DNA of 64,000 nucleotides from Umezawaea tangerina (GCF_003002815.1 NZ_PVTF01000015.1:209047-273046), one strand, 5' to 3'. Shown: positions 32,669 through 41,249, numbered from the stretch's first letter. The notes: generated from the sequence alone by a model not told the origin. Numbers and translations: made by a program.

Positions 32669-34102
32669 CTACGCGGCGGCGGGCTTCTTCGTCCGGATGA
32701 CGAAGAGCGCGATGAGCAGCGCGAGGCCGCTGAAGATCGCGCTGACCTGGAGCGCGCGGGACACGCCCTCGGTGAACGTCTCGTGGTCGGACGGGTCCCC
32801 GCTGAACGCGGAGTTGAACACGGTCACCAGGATCGCCAGGCCGAGCGACGCGCCGACCTGCTGCATGGCCTGGAGCAGACCGGACGCCGCGCCCGCGTTC
32901 TTGGGCTCGACGCCCGCGAGGATGGTCATGTTGAGCGGCATGAAGGACAGGCCGACACCGGCGCCGAACAGGATCGTCGGGCCGAGGATCGAGACCAGGT
33001 AGCCGCTCGTCGGGGTGATCAGCGACATCCACGCGATCGCGGCGGTGACCAGCACCATGCCGGTGATCATCACGGGTCGCGCGCCGAACTTCGGCATCAG
33101 CTTCGGCGCCCGCTTGGCGGAGAAGAACAGCACCACCGCGAGCGGGATGAACGCGATGCCCGCCTTGAGGGGGTTGAGGCCCTGGACGTCCTGGAGGTAC
33201 TGCAGCAGGAAGAAGAACATGCTCGCGGTCGTGGCGGGCAGCAGGAACATGTTCACGTAGGCGGCGGCGCGGTTGCGCACCGAGAACAGCGACAGCGGCA
33301 TGATCGGCTGGCTGGCCCTGGCCTCGTTGACCAGGAACACCGCCAGCAGGACCACGGCGACCACGAACGACACGATCGTCGTGGTGGCGCCCCAGCCCGC
33401 GGTCGCGGCCTTGATGAAGCCGTAGACCAGCGCGACCATGCCGGCCGTCGAGGTCAGCGCGCCCAGCACGTCGAAGCGGCCGGGGTGGCGCGGCGGCTCG
33501 GCGACGAACATCGGTGCCAGCACGACGATCGCGATGCCGATCGGCACGTTGATGAACATCACCAGCCGCCACGACCCGGCGGCCGTGAGGACACCGGAGA
33601 GGATCAGGCCCGCGGTCATGCCCAGGCCAGCGACCGTGGAGAAGATGCCCAGCGCCTTGTTGCGGTCGTCGCCCTCGGCGAAGTTCGTCGCGATCAGGGC
33701 CAGCGTGCTGGGCGCCGCGAACGCCGCGCCGACGCCCTGCAGCGCACGGGCGGCGAGCAGCAGGCCGGGTGTGGTCGCGAAGCCGCCGAGCAGCGACGCA
33801 GCGGTGAACACCGCGACCCCGACGACGAACACCCGGCGCCTGCCGAGCACGTCGCCGGTGCGGCCGCCGAGCAGCAGCAGCCCGCCGAACGCGAGGGTGT
33901 AGGCGGTGAGCACCCACGACAGGTTGGCGGCGTCGAAGCCCAGGTCGGCCTGGATGTTGGGCAGCGCCACGTTGACGATGGTCGCGTCCAGCACGACCAG
34001 CAGTTGGCAGGCGATGATCACGGCGAGGGCGATGCCCGGCCGCTTGCGCGTTTCGGGCGGCGCACCCGCCCCGGTCGAGGTCTGCGAAGCCGGCATCGAC
34101 AT
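32669..34102 (-). CDS. MFS multidrug exporter, DHA2 (14-helix) type
   Basis: A 477-residue major facilitator. The N-terminal helix carries the DHA2 signature LDATIVNVALP. The loop 2-3 motif GGRTGDVLGRRRVF and a motif-C-like glycine-rich segment in helix 5 (STVAGLGMTAGLILSG) are typical of proton-driven drug exporters. About 14 hydrophobic segments can be counted. The gene lies between two FAD monooxygenase genes in a biosynthetic cluster and has a promoter carrying two copies of the palindromic operator, one in the -35/-10 spacer. That arrangement is classic for a self-resistance exporter induced by its substrate through a TetR repressor. The transported compound is inferred to be the cluster product. 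Confidence 0.92.
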   Translation of the reverse strand: MSMPASQTSTGAGAPPETRKRPGIALAVIIACQLLVVLDATIVNVALPNIQADLGFDAANLSWVLTAYTLAFGGLLLLGGRTGDVLGRRRVFVVGVAVFTAASLLGGFATTPGLLLAARALQGVGAAFAAPSTLALIATNFAEGDDRNKALGIFSTVAGLGMTAGLILSGVLTAAGSWRLVMFINVPIGIAIVVLAPMFVAEPPRHPGRFDVLGALTSTAGMVALVYGFIKAATAGWGATTTIVSFVVAVVLLAVFLVNEARASQPIMPLSLFSVRNRAAAYVNMFLLPATTASMFFFLLQYLQDVQGLNPLKAGIAFIPLAVVLFFSAKRAPKLMPKFGARPVMITGMVLVTAAIAWMSLITPTSGYLVSILGPTILFGAGVGLSFMPLNMTILAGVEPKNAGAASGLLQAMQQVGASLGLAILVTVFNSAFSGDPSDHETFTEGVSRALQVSAIFSGLALLIALFVIRTKKPAAA

Positions 34103-34158
34103 GCCTTCCCACTCCTTGTCCGACGTCCGGGATCACCCCAGGACGAGCGATGGCAAAC

Positions 34159-34209
34159 GGAGACTATCTCCGATTCAGGATGATACGGAGAAAGCCTCCG
34201 CTTGACAAG
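34159..34209 (-). promoter_or_regulatory. Exporter promoter with two palindromic operators
   Basis: Read leftward, TTGTCA (34209-34204) and TATCAT (34186-34181) are 17 bases apart. The spacer holds CGGAGGCTTTCTCCG (34187-34201), and CGGAGATAGTCTCCG (34159-34173) lies just past the -10. The second site is the exact reverse-complement match of the operator at 29551-29565. Confidence 0.78.
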
Positions 34210-34230
34210 GGAGCCTCCCACCTGCGGATA

Positions 34231-35709
34231 TCAGCTCGGATCGGGTTCGCCGAACCAGGTTTTCAGGGCCAGCTTCAACCCTTCCACGTCCGCGCCCGAG
34301 CGGTCGGCGAAGACCACGTGGCCGTCCGGCCGGACGAGCACGGCGACGGCGTCCAGCTCCTCCACCGGGCCGGTCCGCACCACGTCCACCCGCTCGCCCC
34401 AGCCCGCCGCGCACTCCGACGGCGCGCCGTCGTCGGTCGCGTCGAACAGCACGGCATGTCCCGACGCCAGGTGCGCCACCCCGGCCGTCCCGTCGGCCGC
34501 GGTGAACGCGGGCAGCCGCCGACCCAGCAGCGGGTGGGCGTGCCCGTCGTCGTCGCGACCGGGGTAGGACACCGGGTAGCTGATGCCGATGCCGGTGACC
34601 ATGTCCGTGACGTACTTGCTGACCGGTGGCAGCCGCAGCAGCTCGGCCACCATGTCGCGCAGCGGCCCCACCCGGTCCAGCGGGTGCATCAGCGCGTCTT
34701 GGGCGCGAGTGTTCATGCACACCCGCTCGCCGACCGGTCGGCGTTCGCTCTCGTAGGTGTCCAGCAGCCCTTCGGGCGCCCACCCCCGCAGCTCCGCGGC
34801 GAGCTTCCAGCCGAGGTTCACCGCGTCCTGGATGCCCGTGTTGAGGCCCTGCCCGCTCACCGGCAGGTGGACGTGCGCCGAGTCGCCCGCCAGGAGGATC
34901 CGCCCCGACCGGTACCGGTCGGCCAGCCTGGTGGCGTTGCCGAAGCGGGACAGCCAGCGCACCTCGGCGTGGTCGAGCAGGTCGAGGTGGGACCCCGACA
35001 CGCGTTCCACGACCGCCTTGAACTCCTCCAGCGTCGGCTCCACCGCGCGGCTCGTCGGCTCCACGCCGAACTCGATCGCCGTGACCCGGAACAGGCCCGG
35101 CCGCAACGGGATCACCGCGTGCATGCCCTCCTGGCGCAGGGTCGGCGGCACCCGCGTCACCACCGACGGGTCGGTGATCACGTCCGCGGTCAGACCGTCC
35201 ACCGTGGACGCCGTGCCGGGGAACCCGATGCCCGCCAGCTTGCGGACCAGGCTCGCGCCGCCGTCGCAGCCCACGAGGTACTGGCCGCGCACGGTGTACT
35301 CGCCTTCCGACGACCTCACCACCACCGTCACGCCGTCCGCGTCCTGCTCCGCCGCCACCACCTCGTGCCCGCGCCGGATGTCCGCGCCCATGCCCGCGGC
35401 GCGTTCCTCCAGCAGCCGTTCGACGTGGCGCTGCGGCACCAGGAGCGGGATCAGCGACGGGTCGATCAGGTGCTGCAGCTGCAACAGCCCGAAGTTGTAG
35501 GACTGGACCCGCGGGTAGTCCGCGAACCAGTCGAGCCCGCGCTGGCCGAACACCTCGACCGACCGCGCGTGCAACGTCAACGACCTCGAGTACTCGCTGG
35601 CTTCCGGCGCCCGTTCCAGGACGATCGACGGCACACCCGCCAGGCTCAGCTCACTGGCCAGCATCAGACCGGTCGGCCCTCCGCCCGCGATGACGACTTT
35701 CCGGCTCAA
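34231..35709 (-). CDS. FAD-dependent aromatic-hydroxylase-type monooxygenase
   Basis: A 492-residue PF01494-class flavin monooxygenase. The FAD motif is VVIAGGGPTGLMLASEL, a DG-type motif is YLVGCDGGASLVR, and the second FAD motif is LLAGDSAHVHLP...QGLNTGIQDAVNLGWKLA. A C-terminal thioredoxin-like domain ends in VLVRPDGHVVFAD. The start is TTG with GGGAGG 6-7 bases upstream. It is a paralogue of the enzyme at 31088-32533 but clearly diverged, so the two probably act at different positions or steps. It is transcribed divergently from the TetR gene at 35851 across a 141-base region. No terminator hairpin is seen after it, so some read-through into the MFS gene is possible. Confidence 0.9.
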   Translation of the reverse strand: MSRKVVIAGGGPTGLMLASELSLAGVPSIVLERAPEASEYSRSLTLHARSVEVFGQRGLDWFADYPRVQSYNFGLLQLQHLIDPSLIPLLVPQRHVERLLEERAAGMGADIRRGHEVVAAEQDADGVTVVVRSSEGEYTVRGQYLVGCDGGASLVRKLAGIGFPGTASTVDGLTADVITDPSVVTRVPPTLRQEGMHAVIPLRPGLFRVTAIEFGVEPTSRAVEPTLEEFKAVVERVSGSHLDLLDHAEVRWLSRFGNATRLADRYRSGRILLAGDSAHVHLPVSGQGLNTGIQDAVNLGWKLAAELRGWAPEGLLDTYESERRPVGERVCMNTRAQDALMHPLDRVGPLRDMVAELLRLPPVSKYVTDMVTGIGISYPVSYPGRDDDGHAHPLLGRRLPAFTAADGTAGVAHLASGHAVLFDATDDGAPSECAAGWGERVDVVRTGPVEELDAVAVLVRPDGHVVFADRSGADVEGLKLALKTWFGEPDPS

Positions 35710-35782
35710 GACGGCCCTCCCGACACGTGCGCGCTAGGTGTGGACCGAATCCTGCGCGGACGCCCCAAAGGACGGCTAAAAC

Positions 35783-35811
35783 CGGAGATGGCTCGGTCTG
35801 CGAGGTAGATT
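35783..35811 (+). promoter_or_regulatory. Putative promoter of the TetR gene with a degenerate operator half-site
   Basis: CGGAGATGGCTCGGT (35783-35797) keeps the left half of the cluster palindrome but a poor right half. A -10-like TAGATT lies at 35806-35811. The preceding CTAAAACCGGAGAT resembles the sequence at the promoter of the LLM gene. This fits weak autoregulation, but the site is imperfect. Confidence 0.45.
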
Positions 35812-35850
35812 CGTCGGCGACGGGCAGGGCACGACAGGAGGCCGCTGGAC

Positions 35851-36444
35851 ATGACGACGGGCACCGCCAACGGCGACCCCACCGAACGCCCGCTGCGCGC
35901 CGACGCCCGGCGCAACCGCGCCAAGCTGCTCGGCGTCGCCGCCGAGGTCTTCGCCGCCCACGGCACCGACGCCTCGCTCGACGAGATCGCGAAACGCGCC
36001 GAAGTCGGCCCCGGCACCCTCTACCGCCACTTCCCCACCCGCCAGGACCTCCTGGTCGCCCTCCTCCGAGACCGCGTCGACGCCCTGGCCACCCGCGCCA
36101 CCGACCTCCTCGACTCCCCCACCCCCGACACCGCCCTCAGCACCTGGCTGGAAGCGGTCGCCCAACACGCCACCACCTACCGCGGCCTCGCAGGCGTCCT
36201 CATGGCAACCGAACACGACTCCCAATCCGACGCCCTGGCCGCCTGCCACCGCGACATGCGCACCGCAGGCGCCGCCCTCGTGGAACGCGCCAAGAAAGCC
36301 AACGCCCTACGCCAGGACGTCGCACTCTCCGAAGTCTTCCAACTCGTCAACGCCGTCGCCTGGGCCAGCGAACAAAGCGGCAACACCCCAACCCACAGCA
36401 ACCGCCTGCTCACCCTCGTCCTAGAAGGCCTACGCCCCCGCTAA
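35851..36444 (+). CDS. TetR-family repressor, probable local regulator of exporter and tailoring genes
   Basis: A 197-residue TetR/AcrR regulator. The N-terminal helix-turn-helix spans about residues 20-65 (RNRAKLLGVAAEVFAAHG, then EIAKRAEVGPGTLYRHFPTRQDLL). The rest is an all-helical ligand-binding domain. The ATG has AGGAGG about 10 bases upstream. Its position beside the exporter, the divergent monooxygenase gene and a shared 15-bp palindrome makes it the best candidate for the protein that binds CGGAGATAGTCTCCG. The ligand is presumably the product or a late intermediate. The last third of the gene uses codons ending almost only in C. Confidence 0.88.
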   Translation: MTTGTANGDPTERPLRADARRNRAKLLGVAAEVFAAHGTDASLDEIAKRAEVGPGTLYRHFPTRQDLLVALLRDRVDALATRATDLLDSPTPDTALSTWLEAVAQHATTYRGLAGVLMATEHDSQSDALAACHRDMRTAGAALVERAKKANALRQDVALSEVFQLVNAVAWASEQSGNTPTHSNRLLTLVLEGLRPR

Positions 36445-36501
36445 ACCAACAAGAACCAGCACCCCCACCCCCACCTACAGCGACCACCCACCCCTCCCCG
36501 A

Positions 36502-36747
36502 TGGGCGCAGCCCGCCAGCGCGCATCCGGCGCGGAGCGCCTGGGGCCTCGTCGGCGCCAGCCGATGCCTTGTCCGACGCGCAGCGAGGATGCAGTGTCGA
36601 GCGCAGCTCGATGCTGGCGAAGCCAGACTTCCCCTCTGCCCCCGATCCACAGCGCCCTCCTGCCCGATCTTGCTTGTCAAGACAGCTTCACCGTCTTGAC
36701 AAGCAAGATCGGGCATTGAGACAATCGCGCGCCGGGGGCTGGGCTTC
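36502..36747 (+). repeat. Dispersed repeat, copy A, with a 23-bp perfect hairpin
   Basis: The 420-base gap between the TetR gene and the convergent LAL gene holds this repeat. A stem of TGCCCGATCTTGCTTGTCAA... pairs 36661-36683 with 36693-36715 around a 9-base loop. Its flanks (about 36610-36660 and 36716-36747) match, in reverse orientation, the flanks of copy B at 46901-47037. To the left are degenerate small hairpin units such as GGCGCGGAGCGCC. Between convergent genes it may act as a bidirectional terminator. The rest of the gap shows no gene. Confidence 0.85.
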
Positions 36748-36864
36748 GCGCGGTGGGAGGGCCGGAACCGGCTTCACTAGGGGCAGGAGGACAGGGACCG
36801 GACCTCACCAGAGGCAAGAGCGCCGGACCCCAACTTCCCCAAAGGCAAACCCACCCCCACCCCC

Positions 36865-39588
36865 TCAGTTCACCGCCGCCATGAACCGCGCCAACTCCGC
36901 CCGAGACCTCAAGTGCAACTTCCGATAGATCTTCGTCAGGTGCACGTCCACCGTCCGCGGACTCAAGCTCAACCTCTTCGCGATCTCCCGCGTAGTAGCC
37001 CCCTCCCCCGCGATCCGAGCCACTTCCTGCTCCCGGTTTGTCAACGTCCCCAAAGCCCCACAAGGCGACTCCCGCGGCCGAGGCACCTCCCTCACCCCCT
37101 CGTCCTCCTCCCCCCGAGCCACCCCGAACCCCCGAGACACCCCAAGACCCCGAGACACCCCGAACTGCGCCGCCAACGCCCTCCCCCGCCCCACCAACAT
37201 CCCCGCCAACCGGAACGACCCCGCCTCCACCGCCGCCGTGGCCGCCAGCAGGATCGCCCGCACCTGCGACGGCACCAGCCCCGCGGGTGCGAACGTCTCC
37301 GCGGCCTTCAGGTAGCAGGCCACCGCCGCGTGCCCTTCCCCCGATGCCCGCAACAGGTGTCCCCAGGCCAGTTCGCCCGCTCCTCGTTGCACCGGCCCCG
37401 GAAACGCCTCGGCCGCCAGGGCGGCCCTTTCCACCCAGGGACGGACGTCCTCGCCGCGGCCGATCGCCACCGTGGCCAACGCCTCGAAGCACGGCGCCCG
37501 CAGGAACACCGGCAGCACGGGCAGTTCCGGCCCTCCTCCCGCCTCGACCACCAACCGGCGGAACCTCTCCCCGTCGCCTTCGGCGCCTGCCGCGAACCCC
37601 AACGCCACCGACGCCGCCCAGCTCCACCCGTGCCTCGGTGACAGCTCCGCCGCCGCCCGCTCGGCCAGCCACAGCGCGTGCTGGTCGGGCGCCGCGCACA
37701 GCGCCTCGGCGGCGAGCGCCAACCCCAGCACCTCACCGGCTTCCATCCGACGCGCGTGGTCGACGGCCTCGGCCGCCAGCACCCGCGCCTCGTCCGTCCG
37801 CCCGGTCTGCCGCCGCACCCCGCTCAACCCCACCAGCAACAGCGGGAGCGCGTGCACGCGCCCGGTGCGGCGGGCGAGGGCCATCCCGCGTCTGAGGTGC
37901 CGTTCGGCGGGGTGCATCCAGCACAGCAGCGCCTCGGCCCACCCCAGGATCGCCAGGTACTCCGGGTCGCCGTCGAGCGCGTCGTCGGCCAGCCCGTCCA
38001 CCAGCCGGGCGCAGGCGACCACGGTCTCCGACGCGGCGTCGACCTCACCGCCGTAGATCTGCCCCATCGCCCGCACGGCCAGCGCACCGGCCTCACCGGC
38101 GGTGTCGTGCGACCGCCGGGCCGTGTCCAGCGCGAGCGCGACCAGCTCCGGGTTCGGCGCGAGGTTCTCCACCATGGCGGAGAACGCCTGCGCGACCACC
38201 AGTCGAACGGGCAGGTCGCCGCCGGACGCGGCGTCGACCGGCTGGCCGAGGAACGCGTCCCGCAGCGCGGCCGCCGCCACCAGCCGCAGCCGCTCCGGAC
38301 CCGACCTCAGCACGGGGTCCTCGACCAGGGCGTCGAGCACCTCGCGGCTCTGCTGGTGCCTGCCCGCCGCGGCCAGCGCCCGTGCGCGCAGGTCGGTCAC
38401 CGCGACCAGCTCCGCGGGCTGCCCGCCCGCGGCCACCAGTGCCCGCGCCGCGATGCCGAGCCAGCGCGCCACCGCCGCGGGGTTGGTGCGCACCAACCGC
38501 TCCGCGGTCTCGCGCACCGCCTGGACGGTCTCCTCGTCGGGCACGGCCAGCGCGAGCTCGACGTGCCGGTCGACCGCGAGGCCGTCCTCGCCCTGGTCGA
38601 CGTGGTACTGGAACGCCTTCAGGTGGCCCTTGCGGCGCGCGCACGGCTCGATGCCCTCGTACCGGATGTCGGCGACCACCCGGTGCCGGAACTCGAAGGC
38701 GTAGCTGGGCGACCGGGCGACCGTGCGGATCAGGTTGCGCCGGTGCAGGTCGCCGACGGCGTGGCACACGACGTCGGCGGGCAGCCCGGTGGCGTAGGCG
38801 ATCCCGTTGAGGCCGAAGCGGCCGAACACCGCCCCGACGTCCGCGACGACGGCCTCCGCCGGGCTCAGCAGCGCCATCTCGGCGGTGAGCGTCGCCGACA
38901 CCTCGTCCGACGGGCCACCGTCGGCCAGCACCCGCAGGTAGAGCGGGTTGCCCTCGGCCTCCTCGGTCAGCCGCGCGACCGCCGGGTCGCCGACGGCCAT
39001 GCCGAGCAGGCGCGCGGCGTCGACCGGGCCGATCGGGCCGAGGTCGATCCGTTCGACGACGCCGTCCACGCAGCCGTCCGCCAGCGCGGCGGCCAGCTTC
39101 GCCGGTGCCTGCCTGCCCCGGTGCGCCAGGACGAGCAGCAGCGGAGCCCGCACGGGCTTGCGGACCAGGAACTCGATCAGCTCGACCGACTCCGGGTCGG
39201 CCCAGTGCACGTCGTCGAGCAGCAGCACCAGCCCTTGGGAGGCGCGTTCCTCCAGCAGCGCGCGGACCTGTCTGCCCACAGCGCGGATCCCACCCGCGGC
39301 ACCCGCCGACGTCCCGTCCCCGGACGTCGCGGTCAGCTGGCCGAGGTCCAGCAGGTCGGCGACGCTGCCGAGGGGAACACCCTGGTCACGTCCGTCGCAC
39401 CGCCACGACACCACCCCCGCGCCCGACCGCCTCGCCTGCTCCGCGAACCACGACAGGAGCCGGGACTTGCCACTTCCTGGGTCCCCGACGAGGTGGACGA
39501 CCCGCGGAGCCCCCTTCCCCACCACGTCCAGCACGGAGAGCAGCCTGGCCATTTCGGGTTGCCGTATTGCCACAAATTGTCCGCGCAT
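36865..39588 (-). CDS. LAL-family (large ATP-binding LuxR) transcriptional regulator
   Basis: A protein of about 907 residues. The N-terminal AAA-type ATPase has Walker A GDPGSGKS (35-42) and Walker B LVLLLDDVHWAD (about 121-132). A long helical region, probably TPR-like, follows. The C-terminal LuxR helix-turn-helix (about 840-905) reads LTNREQEVARIAGEGATTREIAKRLSLSPRTVDVH in pieces. LAL proteins are usually pathway-specific activators of PKS clusters. The ATG beginning MRGQFVAIRQ was chosen as the first start before the ATPase domain; further upstream sequence does not look protein-like. Before the HTH, an 18-base unit occurs three times in tandem (37115-37168), encoding GVxRG-type repeats in a probable flexible linker. 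Confidence 0.9.
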   Translation of the reverse strand: MRGQFVAIRQPEMARLLSVLDVVGKGAPRVVHLVGDPGSGKSRLLSWFAEQARRSGAGVVSWRCDGRDQGVPLGSVADLLDLGQLTATSGDGTSAGAAGGIRAVGRQVRALLEERASQGLVLLLDDVHWADPESVELIEFLVRKPVRAPLLLVLAHRGRQAPAKLAAALADGCVDGVVERIDLGPIGPVDAARLLGMAVGDPAVARLTEEAEGNPLYLRVLADGGPSDEVSATLTAEMALLSPAEAVVADVGAVFGRFGLNGIAYATGLPADVVCHAVGDLHRRNLIRTVARSPSYAFEFRHRVVADIRYEGIEPCARRKGHLKAFQYHVDQGEDGLAVDRHVELALAVPDEETVQAVRETAERLVRTNPAAVARWLGIAARALVAAGGQPAELVAVTDLRARALAAAGRHQQSREVLDALVEDPVLRSGPERLRLVAAAALRDAFLGQPVDAASGGDLPVRLVVAQAFSAMVENLAPNPELVALALDTARRSHDTAGEAGALAVRAMGQIYGGEVDAASETVVACARLVDGLADDALDGDPEYLAILGWAEALLCWMHPAERHLRRGMALARRTGRVHALPLLLVGLSGVRRQTGRTDEARVLAAEAVDHARRMEAGEVLGLALAAEALCAAPDQHALWLAERAAAELSPRHGWSWAASVALGFAAGAEGDGERFRRLVVEAGGGPELPVLPVFLRAPCFEALATVAIGRGEDVRPWVERAALAAEAFPGPVQRGAGELAWGHLLRASGEGHAAVACYLKAAETFAPAGLVPSQVRAILLAATAAVEAGSFRLAGMLVGRGRALAAQFGVSRGLGVSRGFGVARGEEDEGVREVPRPRESPCGALGTLTNREQEVARIAGEGATTREIAKRLSLSPRTVDVHLTKIYRKLHLRSRAELARFMAAVN
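37115..37168 (-). repeat. Three tandem 18-bp units within the LAL gene
   Basis: Units at 37115-37132, 37133-37150 and 37151-37168 share CGAGACACCCC-type sequence, and each encodes six residues of a GVxRG(L/F) pattern just upstream of the DNA-binding domain. Copy number may vary between strains. Confidence 0.75.
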
Positions 39589-40151
39589 CAACTTCCCCAG
39601 ATTATGATGCCGACGTAACCGAGACGTGAATTCATGCGTCAGCGCGCGCGATCGCCACGCCGCGATCGGCGCGGACGAGCACGCCCTATACGCCGGTTTA
39701 ACCGATAACACCCCAGAAAGCCGACTCTACCGCGACTAATGGGATGCCACCACCACGCGAGGCCCACGGCAGCACGCCCGAAGCGTTGTCCGCGATGCAC
39801 ACGCGCGCGGCGGGCGAGCGGTTGTCGGGAATGCTCGAAAACAGGGTGCGCGGCCGACCGGTCGGTGCTACCGAACCCGACATCCCGGGCTCATCGCCCG
39901 GAAAGGGCTGGCAGGGCGGGCTCTCCACGACCCCGGCACCCAGGTCGGACCTGCCGGCCCGCCCCCACCGGCGGAATGCCCGAAGTCTCGTGACATAGAT
40001 CACAGACAACGCCGGACATGTCCGGTAGATCCGATTTGGTCGCGGAATACGCGGACCGGAGAAGCCTCCGACAACCACCTACGTAGTTTCTCTAATGGCT
40101 GCTGATGCGCGGTTCGGTCAGAGTCGGGGTCGTTCCACGCGTCCATGACCC
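39589..40151. other. Divergent intergenic region between LAL and SARP genes
   Basis: This region of 563 bases has no convincing gene. It contains AT-richer patches near 39595-39745, expected to hold the leftward LAL promoter. It also contains a perfect palindrome CCGGACATGTCCGG (40012-40025) and CGGAGAAGCCTCCG (40057-40070), which is one base shorter than the exporter-type operator. Short ORFs here (for example 39744-39998) have no recognisable features. Confidence 0.6.
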
Positions 40152-40961
40152 GTGCCACCACAGCCGAACCTTCTGGGGGATCGTTTGCGCTACCGACTTC
40201 TAGGACGCATCACGATAGAGGAAAACGACCGGGAAACGGTGATCAGCGCGCCGAAGATCGAGCTGCTCCTGGCCACGCTGCTAATCCGGGCGGGCCACGT
40301 GGTCGGCTTCAACCAGCTCATCGCCGAGCTCTGGGGCGAGAACCCGCCGCGTCGCGCCGACGCCGCCCTGCACGTGTACGTCTCGCAGCTGCGGAAGCTG
40401 CTGCGCGGCGACCACGACCGCCCGAGCCCGCTGGTCACGCGTGCTCCGGGCTACCTGCTGCACGTCGACGAGGAACGCGACATCACCAGGTTCCAGCGCC
40501 GCCTCGCCACCGGCCGAGCCCTGCACCGGCACGGCCGCCACGCCGAGGCCGACGCCGAGCTGACCGCCGCGCTGGACCTCTGGCACGGTCCCGCGCTGGG
40601 CGACGTCCAGGGCAACGGTCCCGTCATCCGCGGCTTCGCGGCGTCCGCGGAGGAGGCGCGGCTCGAGTGCCTGGAGCTCCGGATCGACACGAGACTCGCG
40701 ATGGGCGGGCACCGCATGGTCGTCGGCGACCTGTACGGGCTCATCTCCGAGTACCCGCTGCGCGAGACCTTCTACCGGCAGCTCATGCTCGCCCTCTACC
40801 AGACCGACCTCCAGGCGGACGCGCTCCGCGTCTTCCGCACGGCCCGGACCGTGCTGGACGAGGAGCTCGGCGTCTCGCCCTGCCGCAGCCTGCGCGACCT
40901 GCACCAGGCGATCCTGCGCGGCGACCGCAACCCACCCGTGCTCACCGCGCGGGCGTCCTGA
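40152..40961 (+). CDS. SARP-family pathway activator
   Basis: A regulator of about 269 residues of the small SARP type (ActII-ORF4/DnrI-like). An OmpR-like winged helix spans about residues 15-100 (LRYRLLGRITI, PKIELLLATLLIRAGHVV, ALHVYVSQLRKLL). A BTAD helical domain spans about 105-260 (RFQRRLATGRAL, LRETFYRQLMLALYQ, ADALRVFRTARTVLDEELGV). There is no NB-ARC extension. The start is uncertain: GTG at 40152 lacks a good ribosome site, and a TTG 33 bases further in gives the more usual SARP N-terminus. SARPs activate biosynthetic operons, so it probably controls the adjacent PKS cluster and marks its right border. A strong hairpin follows 18 bases after the stop. Confidence 0.92.
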   Translation: MPPQPNLLGDRLRYRLLGRITIEENDRETVISAPKIELLLATLLIRAGHVVGFNQLIAELWGENPPRRADAALHVYVSQLRKLLRGDHDRPSPLVTRAPGYLLHVDEERDITRFQRRLATGRALHRHGRHAEADAELTAALDLWHGPALGDVQGNGPVIRGFAASAEEARLECLELRIDTRLAMGGHRMVVGDLYGLISEYPLRETFYRQLMLALYQTDLQADALRVFRTARTVLDEELGVSPCRSLRDLHQAILRGDRNPPVLTARAS

Positions 40962-40979
40962 CCACCACCGCCCCCGACC

Positions 40980-41029
40980 ACTGCCGTGCCCGGCACCACG
41001 CCCCGACCGCCACCGCCGGGCACGGCAGT
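40980..41029. terminator. Hairpin terminator after the SARP gene
   Basis: A 15-bp perfect inverted repeat (40980-40994 with 41015-41029, loop 20 bases) lies directly downstream of the SARP stop and upstream of a 44-codon ORF. Confidence 0.75.
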
Positions 41030-41073
41030 ACCCGGCCAGGTGTGAACCGGGTGCCACGGGTGTAACCGCACCC

Positions 41074-41208
41074 ATGCCCACCACACCCGCCGAGCCAGAG
41101 GGCGAGCCCGACACCACGGGGCCCGCCGCACCCGACCGCGAGCTCTCCACCGACAAGTCCACCGACGAGCCCGCGGTCCTCACCCCGGCCACCGAGGACC
41201 CGGAGTAG
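41074..41208 (+). CDS. 44-residue acidic Pro/Thr-rich peptide, unknown
   Basis: A short ORF from ATG to TAG, too short for usual gene calling. The peptide is rich in Pro, Thr, Glu and Asp, has no Cys, no aromatic residue and no hydrophobic segment, and contains the near-repeat STDKSTDEP. It is bracketed by two strong hairpins (40980-41029 and 41213-41249), which makes it look like a separate short transcription unit. No clear Shine-Dalgarno sequence precedes it. It could be a disordered small protein, a modified-peptide precursor, or a chance ORF within a small RNA. No function is assigned. Confidence 0.4.
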   Translation: MPTTPAEPEGEPDTTGPAAPDRELSTDKSTDEPAVLTPATEDPE

Positions 41209-41212
41209 CGCG

Positions 41213-41249
41213 ACAGGGCCCGGACGCTCTTGGGGCGTCCGGGCCCTGT
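41213..41249. terminator. Strong hairpin terminator
   Basis: A 15-bp GC-rich perfect inverted repeat (41213-41227 with 41235-41249, 7-base loop) lies 4 bases after the stop of the 44-codon ORF and before the convergent RidA-family gene. Confidence 0.85.

Noticed and set aside
39698..40078. A 126-codon minus-strand ORF in the LAL-SARP intergenic region
   Set aside because: It has no recognisable motif or good start and covers a region with promoter-like patches, so it is not supported as a gene.
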